From contig NC_090735.1 in assembly GCF_036898095.1 (NCBI RefSeq), positions 4,054,871 through 4,118,870 on the forward strand: DNA of 64,000 nt. Direction: 5' to 3'. The DNA comes from Palaemon carinicauda. Lineage: Eukaryota > Arthropoda > Malacostraca > Decapoda > Palaemonidae. Positions within the stretch are counted from its first letter, which is position 1. Each line of letters opens with the position of its first letter. The notes beneath the pieces were generated by a model. That model saw nothing but the letters and a program-made list of their open reading frames with translations, searched no databases and had not been told where the DNA came from. This document shows positions 11,239 to 21,970 of this stretch, piece after piece. The translations under genes were made by a program, and so were the position numbers.

Positions 11239-12793
11239 TGAAGTACCTCGGTGCACCACTCTCTCGCGGGCCAGAGGGTAGCAACCAACGTCAACCTTGT
11301 CCCTTCGTGAGAGGCGAACTTCTGCAGTACCTTGTTGACTATCTTGAATGGTGGGAATGCATATAAGTCCATAAAAGACCAATCCAGTAGAAACGCGTCT
11401 ATGTAGATTGCTTCTGTATCTAGGACTGGAGAGCAATAGATTGGTAACCTTTTGGTCAACGAGGAGGCAAAGAGGTCTATGGTGGGTTGACCCCAAGTAG
11501 CCCAAAGACTCTTGCCCACGTCCTTGTGGAGGGTCCATTCCGTGGGTATCACTGACCCCTCCGACTGAGACAGTCTGCCAAGACGTTCAAGTCCCCCTGG
11601 ATGAATCTCGTCAACAGGGAGATGCCTCGAATTCTTGACCATAAGAGAAGGTCCCTTGCGATCTCGAGCAGCGTGAAGGAGTGTGTGCCTCCTTGCTTGG
11701 AGATGTACGCCTAAGTTGTGGTGTTGCCTGAGTTGCCTCTACCACTAAGTTTCAAAGAAGCTTTCTAATATCATCAAGGCCAAGTGGACTGCTAATAGCT
11801 CCTTGCCGTTGATGTGCATGCTCTTCTGACTTGAGGTCCACAGACCCGAGCATTCCCGACCGTCCAGGGTCGCACCCCAACCCAAATCCGACGCGTCTGA
11901 GGACAACACGTGGTTTGGGTTCTTGACTGCTAGGGATAGTCCCTCTCTCAGACTGATATTGCTGTCCCACCATTTCAGGCATGCCTTTACTGGTTCGGAG
12001 ACTGGGAATGATACCGTCTCTAATGTCTTGTCCTAGTTCCAGTGAGAGGCTAGATGGAACCGGAGAGGCAGAAGGTGTAGTCTCCCTAGTGAGACAAACT
12101 GCTCCAGGGATGAGAGAGTCCCTACGAGACTGTTCCAACTCCTGACTGAATAAACGTTTCGTTTCAGCATTAAGTTGGACTTCGAGCAGGGCTTGACTGC
12201 GAATCTCCATCCCCCAATATAGAATAATCTGGGATGGGATCAGTTGGGACTTTTAGGTTGACCAAAAATCCCAACTCCCTGGCCAGACTCAACGTCCAAT
12301 GTAGACCCTGCAGACAGCGAAGACTGGACGATGCTCTGAGAAGCCAGTCGTCCAAGTACAGGGAGGCTCGGATCCCCGATAGATGGAGGGATTTTGCCAC
12401 ATTCCTCATGAGCCTCGTAAACACGAGAGGCGCAGGACTGAGGCCAAAGCACAGGGCTCGAAACTGGTACCCCACATTCCTGTAAACAAACCTCAGAAAC
12501 GGTTGGGAATCCGGGTGTATAGGAATGTGGAAGTATGCCTCCTGAAGATCGAGAGAGACCATCCAGTCGCCTTCCATAAATGCTGTCAAGACAGCCTGGT
12601 AGACTTCATCGAGAAGTTTGTCTTGACAATGAACACATTGAGCGCACTTGCCTCTTACGTACTCCTGCAGTGAACATGGCTGCCAAATCATTGGAGCCAT
12701 CCCTGAGGGACTTGTTCCTGCAGAGAACGTGGCTGTCAGATCATGGAGCCATCCCTGAAAGCCTTGTTTATGCATGACATAATTGTACAGCAA
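10965..12793 (-). pseudogene. RT-RNase H polyprotein of copy B (deleted and frameshifted)
   Basis: The RT palm survives (SLDLQEAYFHIPI, RALCFGLSPAPLVF and the catalytic SLYLDDW box near 12360). Everything upstream of the LNVFV-like region of copy C is replaced by Gag remnants and a short duplicated word, so the RT fingers are missing. After the palm the frame shifts. RNase H residues (SDASD, KELL) can be followed in other frames between about 11780 and 11910. The C-terminal DIRS-type domain (WGQPTIDLFA, YAFPPFKIVNKVL, LWPAREW) is open in 10965-11642. A deletion relative to C of roughly 0.6 kb at the Gag-RT boundary explains the loss. Confidence 0.78.
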
Positions 12794-14463
12794 AACTTCA
12801 AAGGCTCGAAAATAGCTGTGAAAATCTTGGAGCGTCTCATGGCCAGGCGCCAGGGAGAGTCTATGAGGTTTGAGAAGTCTATCTGGGCAGAGGCAGGAAC
12901 TCCCAAGCCGAGAACTTCTCTCGTCTCATATCAGACTCTCGCTCTATAAGCCAGTTTAAAAGAAGGGAAAGCAAAGGCTGTCTCCCCCAAACTCCTCCTG
13001 GTGATAAACCAGTCGCCTAGCAAACGTAAAGCTCTCTTAGAAGAGCGAGAGAGCACTAGCTTATGAAACAACGGCTTCGAAGTAGCTAGGCCTAGTGTAA
13101 GCTCTGACGTTTAGGCGAACGAGGAGCAGCAGTTACAAAAAGATCCGGACAAAGATCCTTAAAAATCAGCATGATTTATTTAAAGTCCATAGAGGGCTAA
13201 GCAGCTTTAGGCTCCTCTCCGTCTGACAGAGTCCTCAAGGGAATATCAGTAGGAGGGGGAACAGCAACTTCCTCATCTGAAGGAACCTTGTCCGACAATA
13301 GCCGAGTCTCAAACAAGGGAGAGACCTACCGTGGTGGCAATGCTTTACAAGCAGAGTCCACACACACTGGTGCATTAGTAGCGGACCAGGACGCAACGTC
13401 ATGTAACTGCTTGACAGTCTGTGAACTGTCAACAACAACAGGTGCGTGAGGACGCACAGCGTCCACTCGAAACTGCTTTGACCGCCTAGTCTGAGCACAC
13501 ACACTGGTGCATTAGTAGCGGACCAGGACGCAACGTCATGTAACTGTTTAACAGTCTGTGAACTGTCAACAACAACAGGTGCGTGAGGACGCACAGCGTC
13601 CACTCGAGACTGCTTTGACCGCCTAGTCTGAGCAGTCAAAACAACTCTAGAATGCGGAGGTTGACGCTCAGCGTCAAAACAAGTCAACTCCGATTGTTGG
13701 CGAACGTCCTGAACGTCAACAGGAGCATCAGCAAGTGGCCTAACGTCCAAATGTGGCTGAAAATCCACACAAGACCGCATCGAGTGTGGTTCTAAACAAC
13801 CTGACTGACGTGACTTGGCTACGCCAACGTCAACAGGACGCACAAAGGAACGTTAGGGTGGCTGAAGGCCAGGATCTCGATGAGATAAACGGCTAGGCTC
13901 AACGGACTTATCGGCAGAATAGTCTTCCATAAGGGAGGCAAGCTTATTCTGCATGTCTTGCCGTACAACCCATTCAGGATCAACGGGAATGGTTGCGGTA
14001 AGAGACGAGGGTAACGTCTGTGACTGCAAAACCTTGCCTACAAAAACTCTCTCGGAGTCTGTGTTACGCTTTTGTTTAGGCGGCGAGCAGTCTTCCGATG
14101 ACTGCATAGGGTCAGAGCTGTCCTAATGGTTAAAACCAGGACGCTGGACCTGTCCTGAAAGGACTGACTTTCGCTTAAAGGGCCTCGAAACCTTGTTCCA
14201 CGGTTTCTTGTGCGAAAAGCCTTCGGATGACGAGGAGAAAATCGTCTCTCTCGCCTTATGGTAGGGGTGATCTTGGTAAGATACACCTGATACCATAGAG
14301 GGAACGTCTGTTCGCTGATCAAGGCCTCTCGAACCCATAAGTCGTACGACATTACTTCTCCCCTGGGCTTGGGAGCTTGCAAGAGGTCCCGGACTAGGCG
14401 AACGACAGGCACGAACAGACGAACCCTCGGTCGCAACACTGATAACACTTTGCGCAATATCAC
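12794..14463 (-). pseudogene. Gag of copy B (fragmented)
   Basis: Homology to copy C Gag is clear in several frames: 13235-13843 (VKQLHDVAS, TCFDAERQPPHS), 13853-14107 (EDCSPPKQK) and 14038-14463 (SPGPLASSQ-like and GSRGLDQRTDV). Frames are broken by a 137-bp tandem duplication and smaller indels, and the C-terminal quarter is mostly deleted. The Cys/His-rich N-terminus of copy C is not found next to this frame; a short MADPSLRRK start lies upstream beyond the inserted copy C (22024-22050). Confidence 0.72.
13361..13634. repeat. 137-bp tandem duplication within Gag of copy B
   Basis: The block beginning cacacactggtgcattag and ending gcctagtctgagca occurs twice in direct tandem with a period of 137 bp and few differences. 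The period is not a multiple of three, so it shifts the Gag frame. Confidence 0.85.
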
Positions 14464-14887
14464 TTTATCACTACGATTTTCTGTTTTGCACTTAATTCAC
14501 TGAAATCGAATTTTTTAACAATTCATATTAGGTATGAATAAAACTGATTTCTACCTGAAGCACGCAATTCTACCCTCTATCAAAAGGTTATAATTGCGAA
14601 ATCAGTCGTATAATGTAAGAACATTAATACCAGCAAAAAACAGTAAACATATTTTAAGATAAAAAAATCAGTGGCTGGGGAAGAGACTAAACACTAGTTC
14701 ATTCAAAACTACGTTTTCAATCTCTCACCGTAAAGTGCCTTGGGACGAGAATAAAAACTAAAAAACGTTTTATCCTTTCTCCCCGTACAGAGACTAGGGA
14801 CGAGAGTAACTCGAGAACAACGTTACTCGCTTGGGACGAGATAAAGATCGGAACGTTCTCTCTCCTCTCTCTCTCTCCGTCTCTATC

Positions 14888-14930
<43 letters not shown>

Positions 14931-15471
14931 ATTCGCACCGAAGAGAAGAGCCCACTTACCTTTCGTCAATAAATAGGTTATTTGACCAAAGGAAAAACTG
15001 AAAGGTTTTTCAATTAAAAGTTCCTTTAAAATAGTCTTTAAAACATTTAAGCTTTGAAAGAAAAAAGAACAAAACGTCAGAATCGATTTACTCTTTCTGC
15101 AAAGTGAAACCGTGATACTCTCTCTCTCTATCGCAACGATAGAGCGCAAACTGCGTAGCATAAATAAACTAAACGTTAGTTCATTTTTTAAACAGTACGA
15201 AGACTATTCAAAGAAAAAAGAAAACTATCATAAAATATTTACTAAAAATATTTCATTTAACAAGTTTTAAATCATTAGCTCTGTAAAAGTTATTTACGAT
15301 TGAAAAGGGCTCAACGTTGTTTAACTTCGGTTTCCAAGTTAGGACCGCCTACTCTCAGGAAAGGTCGCATATAAACAAATCATTAAAATTTATTTTGATG
15401 TTTATTATAAATGGAAAGCTAATCGAAGAGGCCTAATAAAGGCGGTGAGATATAACTTATATAGAGGAAAA
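14464..15471 (-). other. 5' leader of copy B, distal to inserted copy C
   Basis: This noncoding leader is homologous to those of A1 and D. It contains a TC microsatellite (14862-14930) and the ctatcg..cgatag palindrome near 15127-15146. It stops at the insertion junction at about 15470 and resumes at 21971. Joining the two sides reproduces the uninterrupted sequence seen in copy A2 around 2200-2215. Confidence 0.75.
14862..14930. repeat. TC microsatellite in leader of copy B
   Basis: This imperfect (TC)n tract sits at the same place as in A1 and D and is longest here. Confidence 0.8.
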
Positions 15472-15665
15472 ATGTTATTTTGAATATAAAATAAATTTTT
15501 GAATATACTTACCCGGTGAATATATAGCTGCAACTCTGTTGCTCGACAGACAACTCTACGGAAAAACTCGCCAGCGATCGCTACACAGGTTGCGGGTGTG
15601 CCCAACAGCGCCATCTGTCGACCAGATACCCAGCTCTCATGTAAACAAAGACTCAATTTTCTCCT
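15472..15665. repeat. Left terminal inverted repeat, copy C
   Basis: From about 15510 this is the inverted counterpart of 21800-21955 with few differences, including the palindrome agcgatcgct at 15573-15582. The outer 15472-15509 is left-end specific and is copied in the ICR. Confidence 0.88.
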
Positions 15666-15711
15666 CGTCCCACTGCGTCTCTATTGGGGAGGGAGGGAGG
15701 GTCATTTAATT

Positions 15712-15801
15712 TATATTCACCGGGTAAGTATATTCAAAAATTTATTTTATAATCAAAATAACATTTTTCAATATTTAACTTAGCCGGTGAATATATAGCT
15801 G
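15712..15801. repeat. Internal complementary region, copy C
   Basis: It is composed of the reverse complement of the left end (to ...aaaataacat), a T-run at 15764-15768, and the reverse complement of the right end (caatatttaacttagccgg onward). The left half pairs with 15472-15525 and the right half with 21938-21970. Confidence 0.9.
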
Positions 15802-16203
15802 ATTCACACCCAGGATGGTGGGTAGAGACCAGTAATATATGTTTACACTTTTATGAGCTAAGAGTTTTTTATTTCATTTTAGAAGTTATCAAAATAACAA
15901 AGACAAAATAAATAGGTACCTGGTAAGGAAGTCGACTTGAACAATTACTCTGCCTTTTAAGTACGTCTTCCTTACGGAGCCTCGCGATCCTCTTAGGATG
16001 CTGATCGACCCCTAGGATCTGAAGTATCAAGGGTTGCAACCCATACAACAGGACCTCATCAAACCCCTAATCTAGGCGCTCTCAAGAAATGACTTTGACC
16101 ACCCGCCAAATCAACCAGGATGCGAAAGGCTTCTTAGCCTTCCGGACAACCCATAAAAACAACATAAAAAACATTTCAAGAAAAAGATTAAAAGGATATG
16201 GAA
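15802..16203 (-). other. 3' untranslated segment of copy C
   Basis: This lies between the ICR and the YR stop. Homologous segments occur at 9669-10067 (B) and 24237-24621 (D), sharing gattcacaccca..ggtgggt and gacttgaac..ttactctgcct. There is no open frame. Confidence 0.7.
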
Positions 16204-17375
16204 TTAGGGAATTGTAGTGGTTGAGCCCTCACCCACTACTGCACTCGCTGCTACGAATGGTCCCAGTGTGTAGCAGTCCTCGTAAAGAGACTGGACATCC
16301 TTTAGATAAAAAGACGCAAACACTGACTTGCTTCTCCAATAGGTTGCGTCCATTATACTTCGCAGAGATCTATTTTGTTTAAAGGCCACGGATGTTGCGA
16401 CAGCTCTAACTTCGTGCGTCCTCACCTTAAGCAATGCTTGGTCTTCCTCACTCAGATGTGAATGAGCTTCTCGTATTAACAGTCTGATAAAGTAGGATAA
16501 AGCATTCTTTGACATAGGCAAAGATGGTTTCTTAACTGAACACCATAAAGCTTCAGATTGGCCTCGTAAAGGTTTAGTGCGCTTTAAATAGAACTTAAGA
16601 GCTCTCACAGGGCATAAGACTCTTTCTAGTTCATTGCCTACAATATTCGATAAGCTGGGAATATCGAACGATTTCGGCCAAGGTCGAGAAGGCAGCTCAT
16701 TTTTGGCTAGAAAACCAAGTTGTAGCGAACATGTAGCTTTTTCTGACGAAAATCCGATGTTCTTGCTGAAGGCATGAATCTCACTGACTCTTTTAGCTGT
16801 GGCTAAGCATACCAGGAAAAGTGTCTTTAAAGTGAGATCTTTCAGGGAGGCTGATTGTAGCGGCTCAAACATGTCTGACATGAGGAATCTTAGTACCACG
16901 TCTAAATTCCAACCAGGTGTAACCAAACGACGCTCCTTCGTGGTCTCAAAGACTTAAGGAGGTCCTGAAGATCTTTATTGTTGGAAAGATCTAAGCCTCT
17001 ATGCCGGAAGACTGATGCCAACATGCTTCTGTAGCCCTTGATAGTGGGAGCTGAAAGGGATCGTCCTTTTCTCAGGTATAAGAGAAAGTCAGCTATTTGA
17101 GCTACAGAGGTACTGGTCGAGGATACAGAGACTGACTTGCACCAGTCTCGGAAGACTTCCCACTTCGATTGGTAGACTCTAAGGGTGGATGCTCTCCTTG
17201 CTCTAGCAATCGCACTGGCTGCCTCCTTCGAAAAGCCTCTAGCTCTCGAGAGTCTTTCGATAGTCTGAAGGCAGTCAGACGAAGAGCGTGGAGGCTTTGG
17301 TGTACCTTCTTTACGCGTGGCTGTCGTAGAAGGTCCACCCTTAGAGGAAGACTTCTGGGAACGTCTACTAGCCAT
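16204..17375 (-). pseudogene. Tyrosine recombinase of copy C (one frameshift)
   Basis: The ATG at 17373-17375 (MASRRSQKSS) is chosen because it is shared with B and D. The core-binding segment (RVYQSKWEVFRDW, LSAPTIKGYRSMLASVFRHRGLDL) is open to about 16945, where one base is missing relative to B. The frame continues in 16204-16926 with AKRVSEIHAFS (box I Arg), HEVRAVATSVAF (His-x-x-Arg) and SVFASFYLKDV (Tyr). The catalytic tetrad pattern of YR-family recombinases is complete. The N-terminus overlaps the RT frame by about 270 bp. The protein would insert the circular intermediate at an A/T run. Confidence 0.88.
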
Positions 17376-19345
17376 CGAAGTACCTCGGTGAACCATTCTC
17401 TCGCGGGCCAGAGGGGAGCAACTAGCGTCAACCTTGTCCCTTCGTGAGAGGCGAACTTCTGCAGTACCTTGTTGACAATCTTGAACGGTGGGAATGCGTA
17501 TAGATCTAGATGTGACCAATCTAGGAGAAAGGCATCTATATGTATTGCTGCTGGGTCTGGGACTGGAGAGCAATATATTGGGAACCTCTTGGTCAGCGAG
17601 GTTGCAAAGAGATCTATGGTTGGTTGGCCCCAAGTGGCCCAAAGTCTCTTGCATACATCCTTGTGGAGGGTCCATTCTGTTGGAATTACTTGCCCTTTCC
17701 GACTGAGACAATCTGCCATGACATTCAAGTTGCCTTGGATGAACCTCGTTACTAGTGTTATGTCTTGACCTTTTGAACAGATGAGCAGGTCCCTTGCGAT
17801 CTCGTACAACGTCAGTGAGTGGGTCCCTCCTTGCTTGGAGATGTACGCCAAGGCAGTGGTGTTGTCCGAGTTCACTTCCACCACTTTGCCTCGAAGGAGA
17901 GACCTGAAGCTTTTCAAGGCCATATGTACTGCCAGCAGCTCCTTGCAGTTGATATGCATGATCCTTTGACTCGAGTTCCACAGTCCTGAACATTCCCGAC
18001 CGTCTAATGTCGCGCCCCAGCCTACGTCTGATGCGTCCGAGAAGAGAACGTGGTTGGGAGTCTGAACAGCCAGGGGAAGACCCTCTCTTAGGTTGATACT
18101 GTCCTTCCACCAAGTCAGACAAGACTTTATCTTTTCGGAAATGGGGATCGAGACCGCTTCTAGCGTCTTGTCCTTTTTCCAGTGAAAAGCTAGATGGTAT
18201 TGAAGAGGACGGAGGTGTAGTCTTCCTAATGACACAAATTGTTCCAGGGATGATAGCGTCCCTACCAGACTCATCCATCGCCTGACTGAGCAGTGTTCCT
18301 TCTTCAGCATGTTCTGGATGCATAACTGGGCTTGGCTTATTCTGGGGGCCGACGGAAAAGCCCGAAAAGCTAGACTGTGAATCTCCATCCCTAAATACAC
18401 AATAGTTTGGGATGGGACCAGTTGCGACTTTTCCATATTGACAAGGAGACCCAATTCCTTGGTCAGATCTAGAGTCCACTTTAGATCCTTCAGACAGCGA
18501 CGACTGGAAGAGGCTCTGAGAAGCCAGTCGTCCAAATAAAGGGAGGCTCGGATGTCCGATAAATGTAGGAATTTGGCTACATTCCTCATCAGCCTCGTAA
18601 ACACAAGAGGAGCTGTGCTTAGGCCAAAGCACAGGGCCCGAAACTGGTAGACCACCTTTTCGAAAACGAATCTCAGAAAAGGTTGGGAGTCCGGGTGGAT
18701 GGGGACGTGGAAGTAGGCGTCCCTTAGGTCTAACGAGACCATCCAGTCTTCCCTTCTGACCGCTGCTAAGACTGACTTTGTGGTCTCCATGGAGAACGTC
18801 TGCTTTATGACAAAGACATTTAGAGCACTGACGTCTAGCACCGGCCTCCACCCTCCTGTCTTCTTTGAAACCAAGAAGAGGCGGTTGTAGAATCCCTGAG
18901 ATTGAAGGTCCGAGACTTTGACCACCGCTCCCTTCTCTAGCAAAAGAGACACTTCCCGTTTCAAGGCTCGTCTCTTGTCTTCCTCTCTGTACCTGGGAGA
19001 GAGATCGATGGGAGACGTTGCTAGAGGGGGTTTCCGTACAAAAGGGATCTTGTACCCCTCTCTGAGCAACTTCACAGATTGTGCATCTGCGCCTCTCTTC
19101 TCCCAGGTCTGCCAGAAGTTCTTGAGTCTGGCTCCAACTGCTGTCTGAAGATGCGGGCAGTCAGACTCTGCCCTTATAGGACTTGGATCCTTTCTTCTTC
19201 CCTCGCTTCCCTTCGGCACGAGCACCTCCTCTGCTGGAGGCTCTGCCATGAAAGGGCGGAATAAATCGAGACGCTGGAGTGTCCATCCTTGGTCTAGCTG
19301 ACAAGGTAGGCAAAGGGGGAGCTTTGCGAGCTGAGGACGCAACAA
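17102..19345 (-). CDS. RT-RNase H polyprotein of copy C
   Basis: This open frame of 747 codons encodes a DIRS-type reverse transcriptase. RT landmarks are GGWRPVLDVSALN (about 165-177), SLDLRDAYFHVPI (204-216), LCFGLSTAPLVFTRLM (238-253) and YLDD (270-273). RNase H has D437 in SDASD, E469 in CKELLAV, D494 in SDNTT and D545 in MADCLSR. A C-terminal domain conserved in DIRS elements (WGQPTIDLFA, AFPPFKIVNKVL, LWPAREW), described in the DIRS literature as methyltransferase-like, follows. The frame overlaps Gag by 185 bp and YR by about 270 bp, so translation probably needs frameshifting, re-initiation or splicing. All RT and RNase H catalytic residues are present. Confidence 0.9.
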   Translation of the reverse strand: MLRPQLAKLPLCLPCQLDQGWTLQRLDLFRPFMAEPPAEEVLVPKGSEGRRKDPSPIRAESDCPHLQTAVGARLKNFWQTWEKRGADAQSVKLLREGYKIPFVRKPPLATSPIDLSPRYREEDKRRALKREVSLLLEKGAVVKVSDLQSQGFYNRLFLVSKKTGGWRPVLDVSALNVFVIKQTFSMETTKSVLAAVRREDWMVSLDLRDAYFHVPIHPDSQPFLRFVFEKVVYQFRALCFGLSTAPLVFTRLMRNVAKFLHLSDIRASLYLDDWLLRASSSRRCLKDLKWTLDLTKELGLLVNMEKSQLVPSQTIVYLGMEIHSLAFRAFPSAPRISQAQLCIQNMLKKEHCSVRRWMSLVGTLSSLEQFVSLGRLHLRPLQYHLAFHWKKDKTLEAVSIPISEKIKSCLTWWKDSINLREGLPLAVQTPNHVLFSDASDVGWGATLDGRECSGLWNSSQRIMHINCKELLAVHMALKSFRSLLRGKVVEVNSDNTTALAYISKQGGTHSLTLYEIARDLLICSKGQDITLVTRFIQGNLNVMADCLSRKGQVIPTEWTLHKDVCKRLWATWGQPTIDLFATSLTKRFPIYCSPVPDPAAIHIDAFLLDWSHLDLYAFPPFKIVNKVLQKFASHEGTRLTLVAPLWPAREWFTEVLRWLVDVPRSLPLRVDLLRQPRVKKVHQSLHALRLTAFRLSKDSRELEAFRRRQPVRLLEQGEHPPLESTNRSGKSSETGASQSLYPRPVPL

Positions 19346-21593
19346 GATCGTGAGTGTCCTTCTGCACTAACGAAGCGGCTATTTCCTTAATCAGGACTTC
19401 TGGAAAAAGGCACTTGGAAAGAGGAGCAAAGAGAAGCTCAGATCTCTGGCACGGTGTAACTCCAGCAGAAAGGAATGAGCAGAGATTTTCTCGCTTTTTT
19501 AGGACTCCGGACACAAATGATGCAGCAAGCTCATTAGACCCATCACGTACGGCCTTGTCCATGCAGGACATAATGAGCAAGGAAGTCTCTTTATCTGTCG
19601 AAGAGATCTTCCTGCTTAGGGCTCCTAGACACCAGTCTAAGAAGTTAAAAACTTCAAAGGCCCTAAAGATTCCTTTCAAAAGGTGGTCCAGGTCCGATGA
19701 TGACCAACATATATTTGAGCGTCTCATGGCAAGGCGGCGGGGAGAGTCTACAAGACTTGAGAAGTCGCCCTGGGCAGAGGCAGGAACTCCCAAGCCGAGA
19801 ACTTCTCCCGTGGCATACCAGACGCTCGATCTAGAAGAGAGTCTAGCAGGGGGAAAAGCAAAGGCTGTCTTCCCTAAACTCTTCTTGGACTGCAACCATT
19901 CTCCTATCACCCACAAAGCTCTCTTGGACGAGCGTGCGAGGACGAGTCTAGTAAAGGCAGGAGTGGTAGACGGCATGCCTAAAACAAACTCTGACGGCGG
20001 AGAACGAGGAGCCACAGAAACAAACTGGTCAGGAAACAGCTCTTTGAAAATGGCCAAAACTTTTCTAAAGTCCAAAGAGGGTTGAGTAGACTTAGGCTCG
20101 TCCAATTCTGATTGTGGTTCATCTATATGTGCAGCAACATCATCATCAGAAAGTTCCTCATCCGACAACTGATGAGGAAACGGCAACGGAGTGGGTAACG
20201 GCTGGTTTGCTGAGTCCGATCGCACTGGTGCATGCGTGACTGAGCCGGACGCAACGTCATGGAACTGCTGCCCAGTCTGTGAGCTGGCAACAACCATGGT
20301 AGCGCGGGGACGCACAGCGTCTACCCCAGACTGTCTAGACTGATGGGGTTGCGCAGTGGAAACCACACTGGGTTGCGGAGGTTGACGCACCGCGTCAAAA
20401 CAAGGCAACTCTGACGGTTGTTGAACATCCAGAACGTCAACAGCAACCTCCGTGCATCGCTTAACGTCAACATGCGGCTGGCAGATAACACTGGAACGCA
20501 TGGGTGGAGGAACTCTCTCAACTGGTGTGCGTGAGAAGGTTACCTCAGCGTCCACAGGACGCACAACCGATCGCGTGGAGGGTTGTAGGCTAGGTACTGC
20601 ACTAGCTGGTACGGCAGCAACCTTCTCCGCACGAAAGTCCTGCATCAGAGACGTAAGTTTAGACTGCATGTCTTGCAGTAGAGACCACTTAGGGTCTACG
20701 GGAGCAGGTGCGGCGACAGACGGTGTTACTGTCTGAAGCGGTACCGCTTTGCCTCTCTTAGGCGGTGAGCAGTCATCGGATGACGGCAACGAGTCCGAAC
20801 TGACCCAGTGGCTACAACCGGGCCTTTGGACTTGTGCTGAAGGGACCGATTTACGTTTTAACAGTCGCGAGACCTTGGTCCAAAGTTTCTTGCGAGAAAC
20901 ACCTTCAGAAGACGAGGTATAAATGGGCTCTCTCGTCTTAGGTAGGTAGGAGCGATCTTGGGTAGATACGCCCGATACCACGGAGGGAACGTCTGTTCGC
21001 TGATTAAAGCCTCTCGAACCCATGCGTCGTACGACATTGCTTCTCCCCTGGACTTGGGAGCTTGCAAGAGGTCCTGGACTAGGAGGACGACAGGCACGAA
21101 CAGACGAACCCTCAAGCGCAACACTATCACTTGCCACTTTAGCACTTCCCACTGCACTTTGGCACTTAAGCTCCTTCACATCCGCCATGAGCTGATTATG
21201 ATCACTAGCAAGGGACTCAACTCTCTCACCCAGAGCCTGGATGGCAGGCATCATGTCAGCCATCGATGGTTCCTGAGTGCCAGGAGGGGGGTTAGGAGCA
21301 ACCACTACAGGGGAAGGAATAGGTTGTGGGGCATGAGGAGAGGATATATCAATAGAACGAGAAGAACTTCTCCTAACTCTATCTCTCTCTAGCCTACGTG
21401 TGTACTTTTGAAATTCGATAAAATCAAATTCCGAAAGGCCAACGCACTCCTCACACCGATCTTCCAATTGACAGGTTTTATCCCGACCATTGGAACAAAC
21501 AGTGTGAGGGTCGATAGAAGCCTTCGGAAGACGCCTAGAACAGTCCCTAGCATTGCATTTCCTAAATTTGGGGACTTGTGAAGGGTCAGCCAT
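19161..21593 (-). CDS. Gag-like protein of copy C
   Basis: This open frame of 810 codons starts at the ATG 21591-21593 (MADPSQVPK). The N-terminus is Cys/His-rich (C13, C18, H30, C33, C41, C47, C50), which suggests a zinc-binding module. A basic stretch (RRLERDRVRRSSSRS) follows, then a possible short helix (ALGERVESLASDHNQLMADVKEL), a long low-complexity Pro/Ser/Gln-rich middle, and a more ordered C-terminal half (FRKVLAIFKELFPDQF onward). It ends Lys/Gly-rich. It lies first in transcription order and overlaps RT. The Gag role (RNA binding and particle assembly) is inferred from position and composition. Confidence 0.8.
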   Translation of the reverse strand: MADPSQVPKFRKCNARDCSRRLPKASIDPHTVCSNGRDKTCQLEDRCEECVGLSEFDFIEFQKYTRRLERDRVRRSSSRSIDISSPHAPQPIPSPVVVAPNPPPGTQEPSMADMMPAIQALGERVESLASDHNQLMADVKELKCQSAVGSAKVASDSVALEGSSVRACRPPSPGPLASSQVQGRSNVVRRMGSRGFNQRTDVPSVVSGVSTQDRSYLPKTREPIYTSSSEGVSRKKLWTKVSRLLKRKSVPSAQVQRPGCSHWVSSDSLPSSDDCSPPKRGKAVPLQTVTPSVAAPAPVDPKWSLLQDMQSKLTSLMQDFRAEKVAAVPASAVPSLQPSTRSVVRPVDAEVTFSRTPVERVPPPMRSSVICQPHVDVKRCTEVAVDVLDVQQPSELPCFDAVRQPPQPSVVSTAQPHQSRQSGVDAVRPRATMVVASSQTGQQFHDVASGSVTHAPVRSDSANQPLPTPLPFPHQLSDEELSDDDVAAHIDEPQSELDEPKSTQPSLDFRKVLAIFKELFPDQFVSVAPRSPPSEFVLGMPSTTPAFTRLVLARSSKRALWVIGEWLQSKKSLGKTAFAFPPARLSSRSSVWYATGEVLGLGVPASAQGDFSSLVDSPRRLAMRRSNICWSSSDLDHLLKGIFRAFEVFNFLDWCLGALSRKISSTDKETSLLIMSCMDKAVRDGSNELAASFVSGVLKKRENLCSFLSAGVTPCQRSELLFAPLSKCLFPEVLIKEIAASLVQKDTHDLVASSARKAPPLPTLSARPRMDTPASRFIPPFHGRASSRGGARAEGKRGKKKGSKSYKGRV

Positions 21594-21720
21594 TTTGAAT
21601 TGGTCAAGGGAAATTCCAAAAAAACGATCAAAAAGTCATCAACAAAGAATCCGATATCAAAAAGAGTTCAAGGATTTGTGTGAAGAAAAACCCTGCACAG
21701 CGAAAGCTCAAAACTAGAAT
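21594..21720 (-). other. Short 5' leader of copy C
   Basis: Only about 130 bp lies between the Gag ATG and the right TIR. It lacks the microsatellite and the long A/T-rich segment of the other leaders. No intron is needed for Gag here. Confidence 0.65.
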
Positions 21721-21970
21721 ATAGTACTTCACCAATTAGATGTGAAAAACTCCAGTTTAGCAACAGCGAGTAAAGTACGTCTTGTCGACACCTCGACAGA
21801 GAGAAAATTGAGTCTTTGTTTACATGAGAGCTGGGTATCTGGTCGACAGATGGCGCTGTTGGGCATACCCGCAACCTGTGTAGCGATCGCTGGCGAGTTT
21901 TTCCGTAGAGTTGTCTGTCGAGCAACAGAGTTGCAGCTATATATTCACCGGCTAAGTTAAATATTGAAAA
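21721..21970. repeat. Right terminal inverted repeat, copy C
   Basis: Inverted relative to 15510-15663 over about 150 bp, with the palindrome agcgatcgct at 21882-21891. It ends caccggctaagttaaatatt followed by gaaaa. Confidence 0.88.

Larger units (their letters stand above)
15472..21970 (-). mobile_element. DIRS-like YR retrotransposon copy C, complete, nested in B
   Basis: This is a complete 6.5-kb element with left TIR, ICR, YR, RT-RNase H, Gag and right TIR. Gag (810 codons) and RT (747 codons) are open; only the YR has a frameshift. The host copy reads tagaggaaa before it and tctataatta after it, and copy A2 shows the uninterrupted site at 2201-2220. The only extra bases are an A-run shared by both edges, so the boundaries are uncertain by up to five bases. 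Its leader is short, unlike those of A, B and D. Confidence 0.93.

Noticed and set aside
17376..18851. Long upstream extension of the YR frame in copy C as a separate protein
   Set aside because: It lies within the RT gene in another frame and shows no motif; only the part from 17375 downward is YR.
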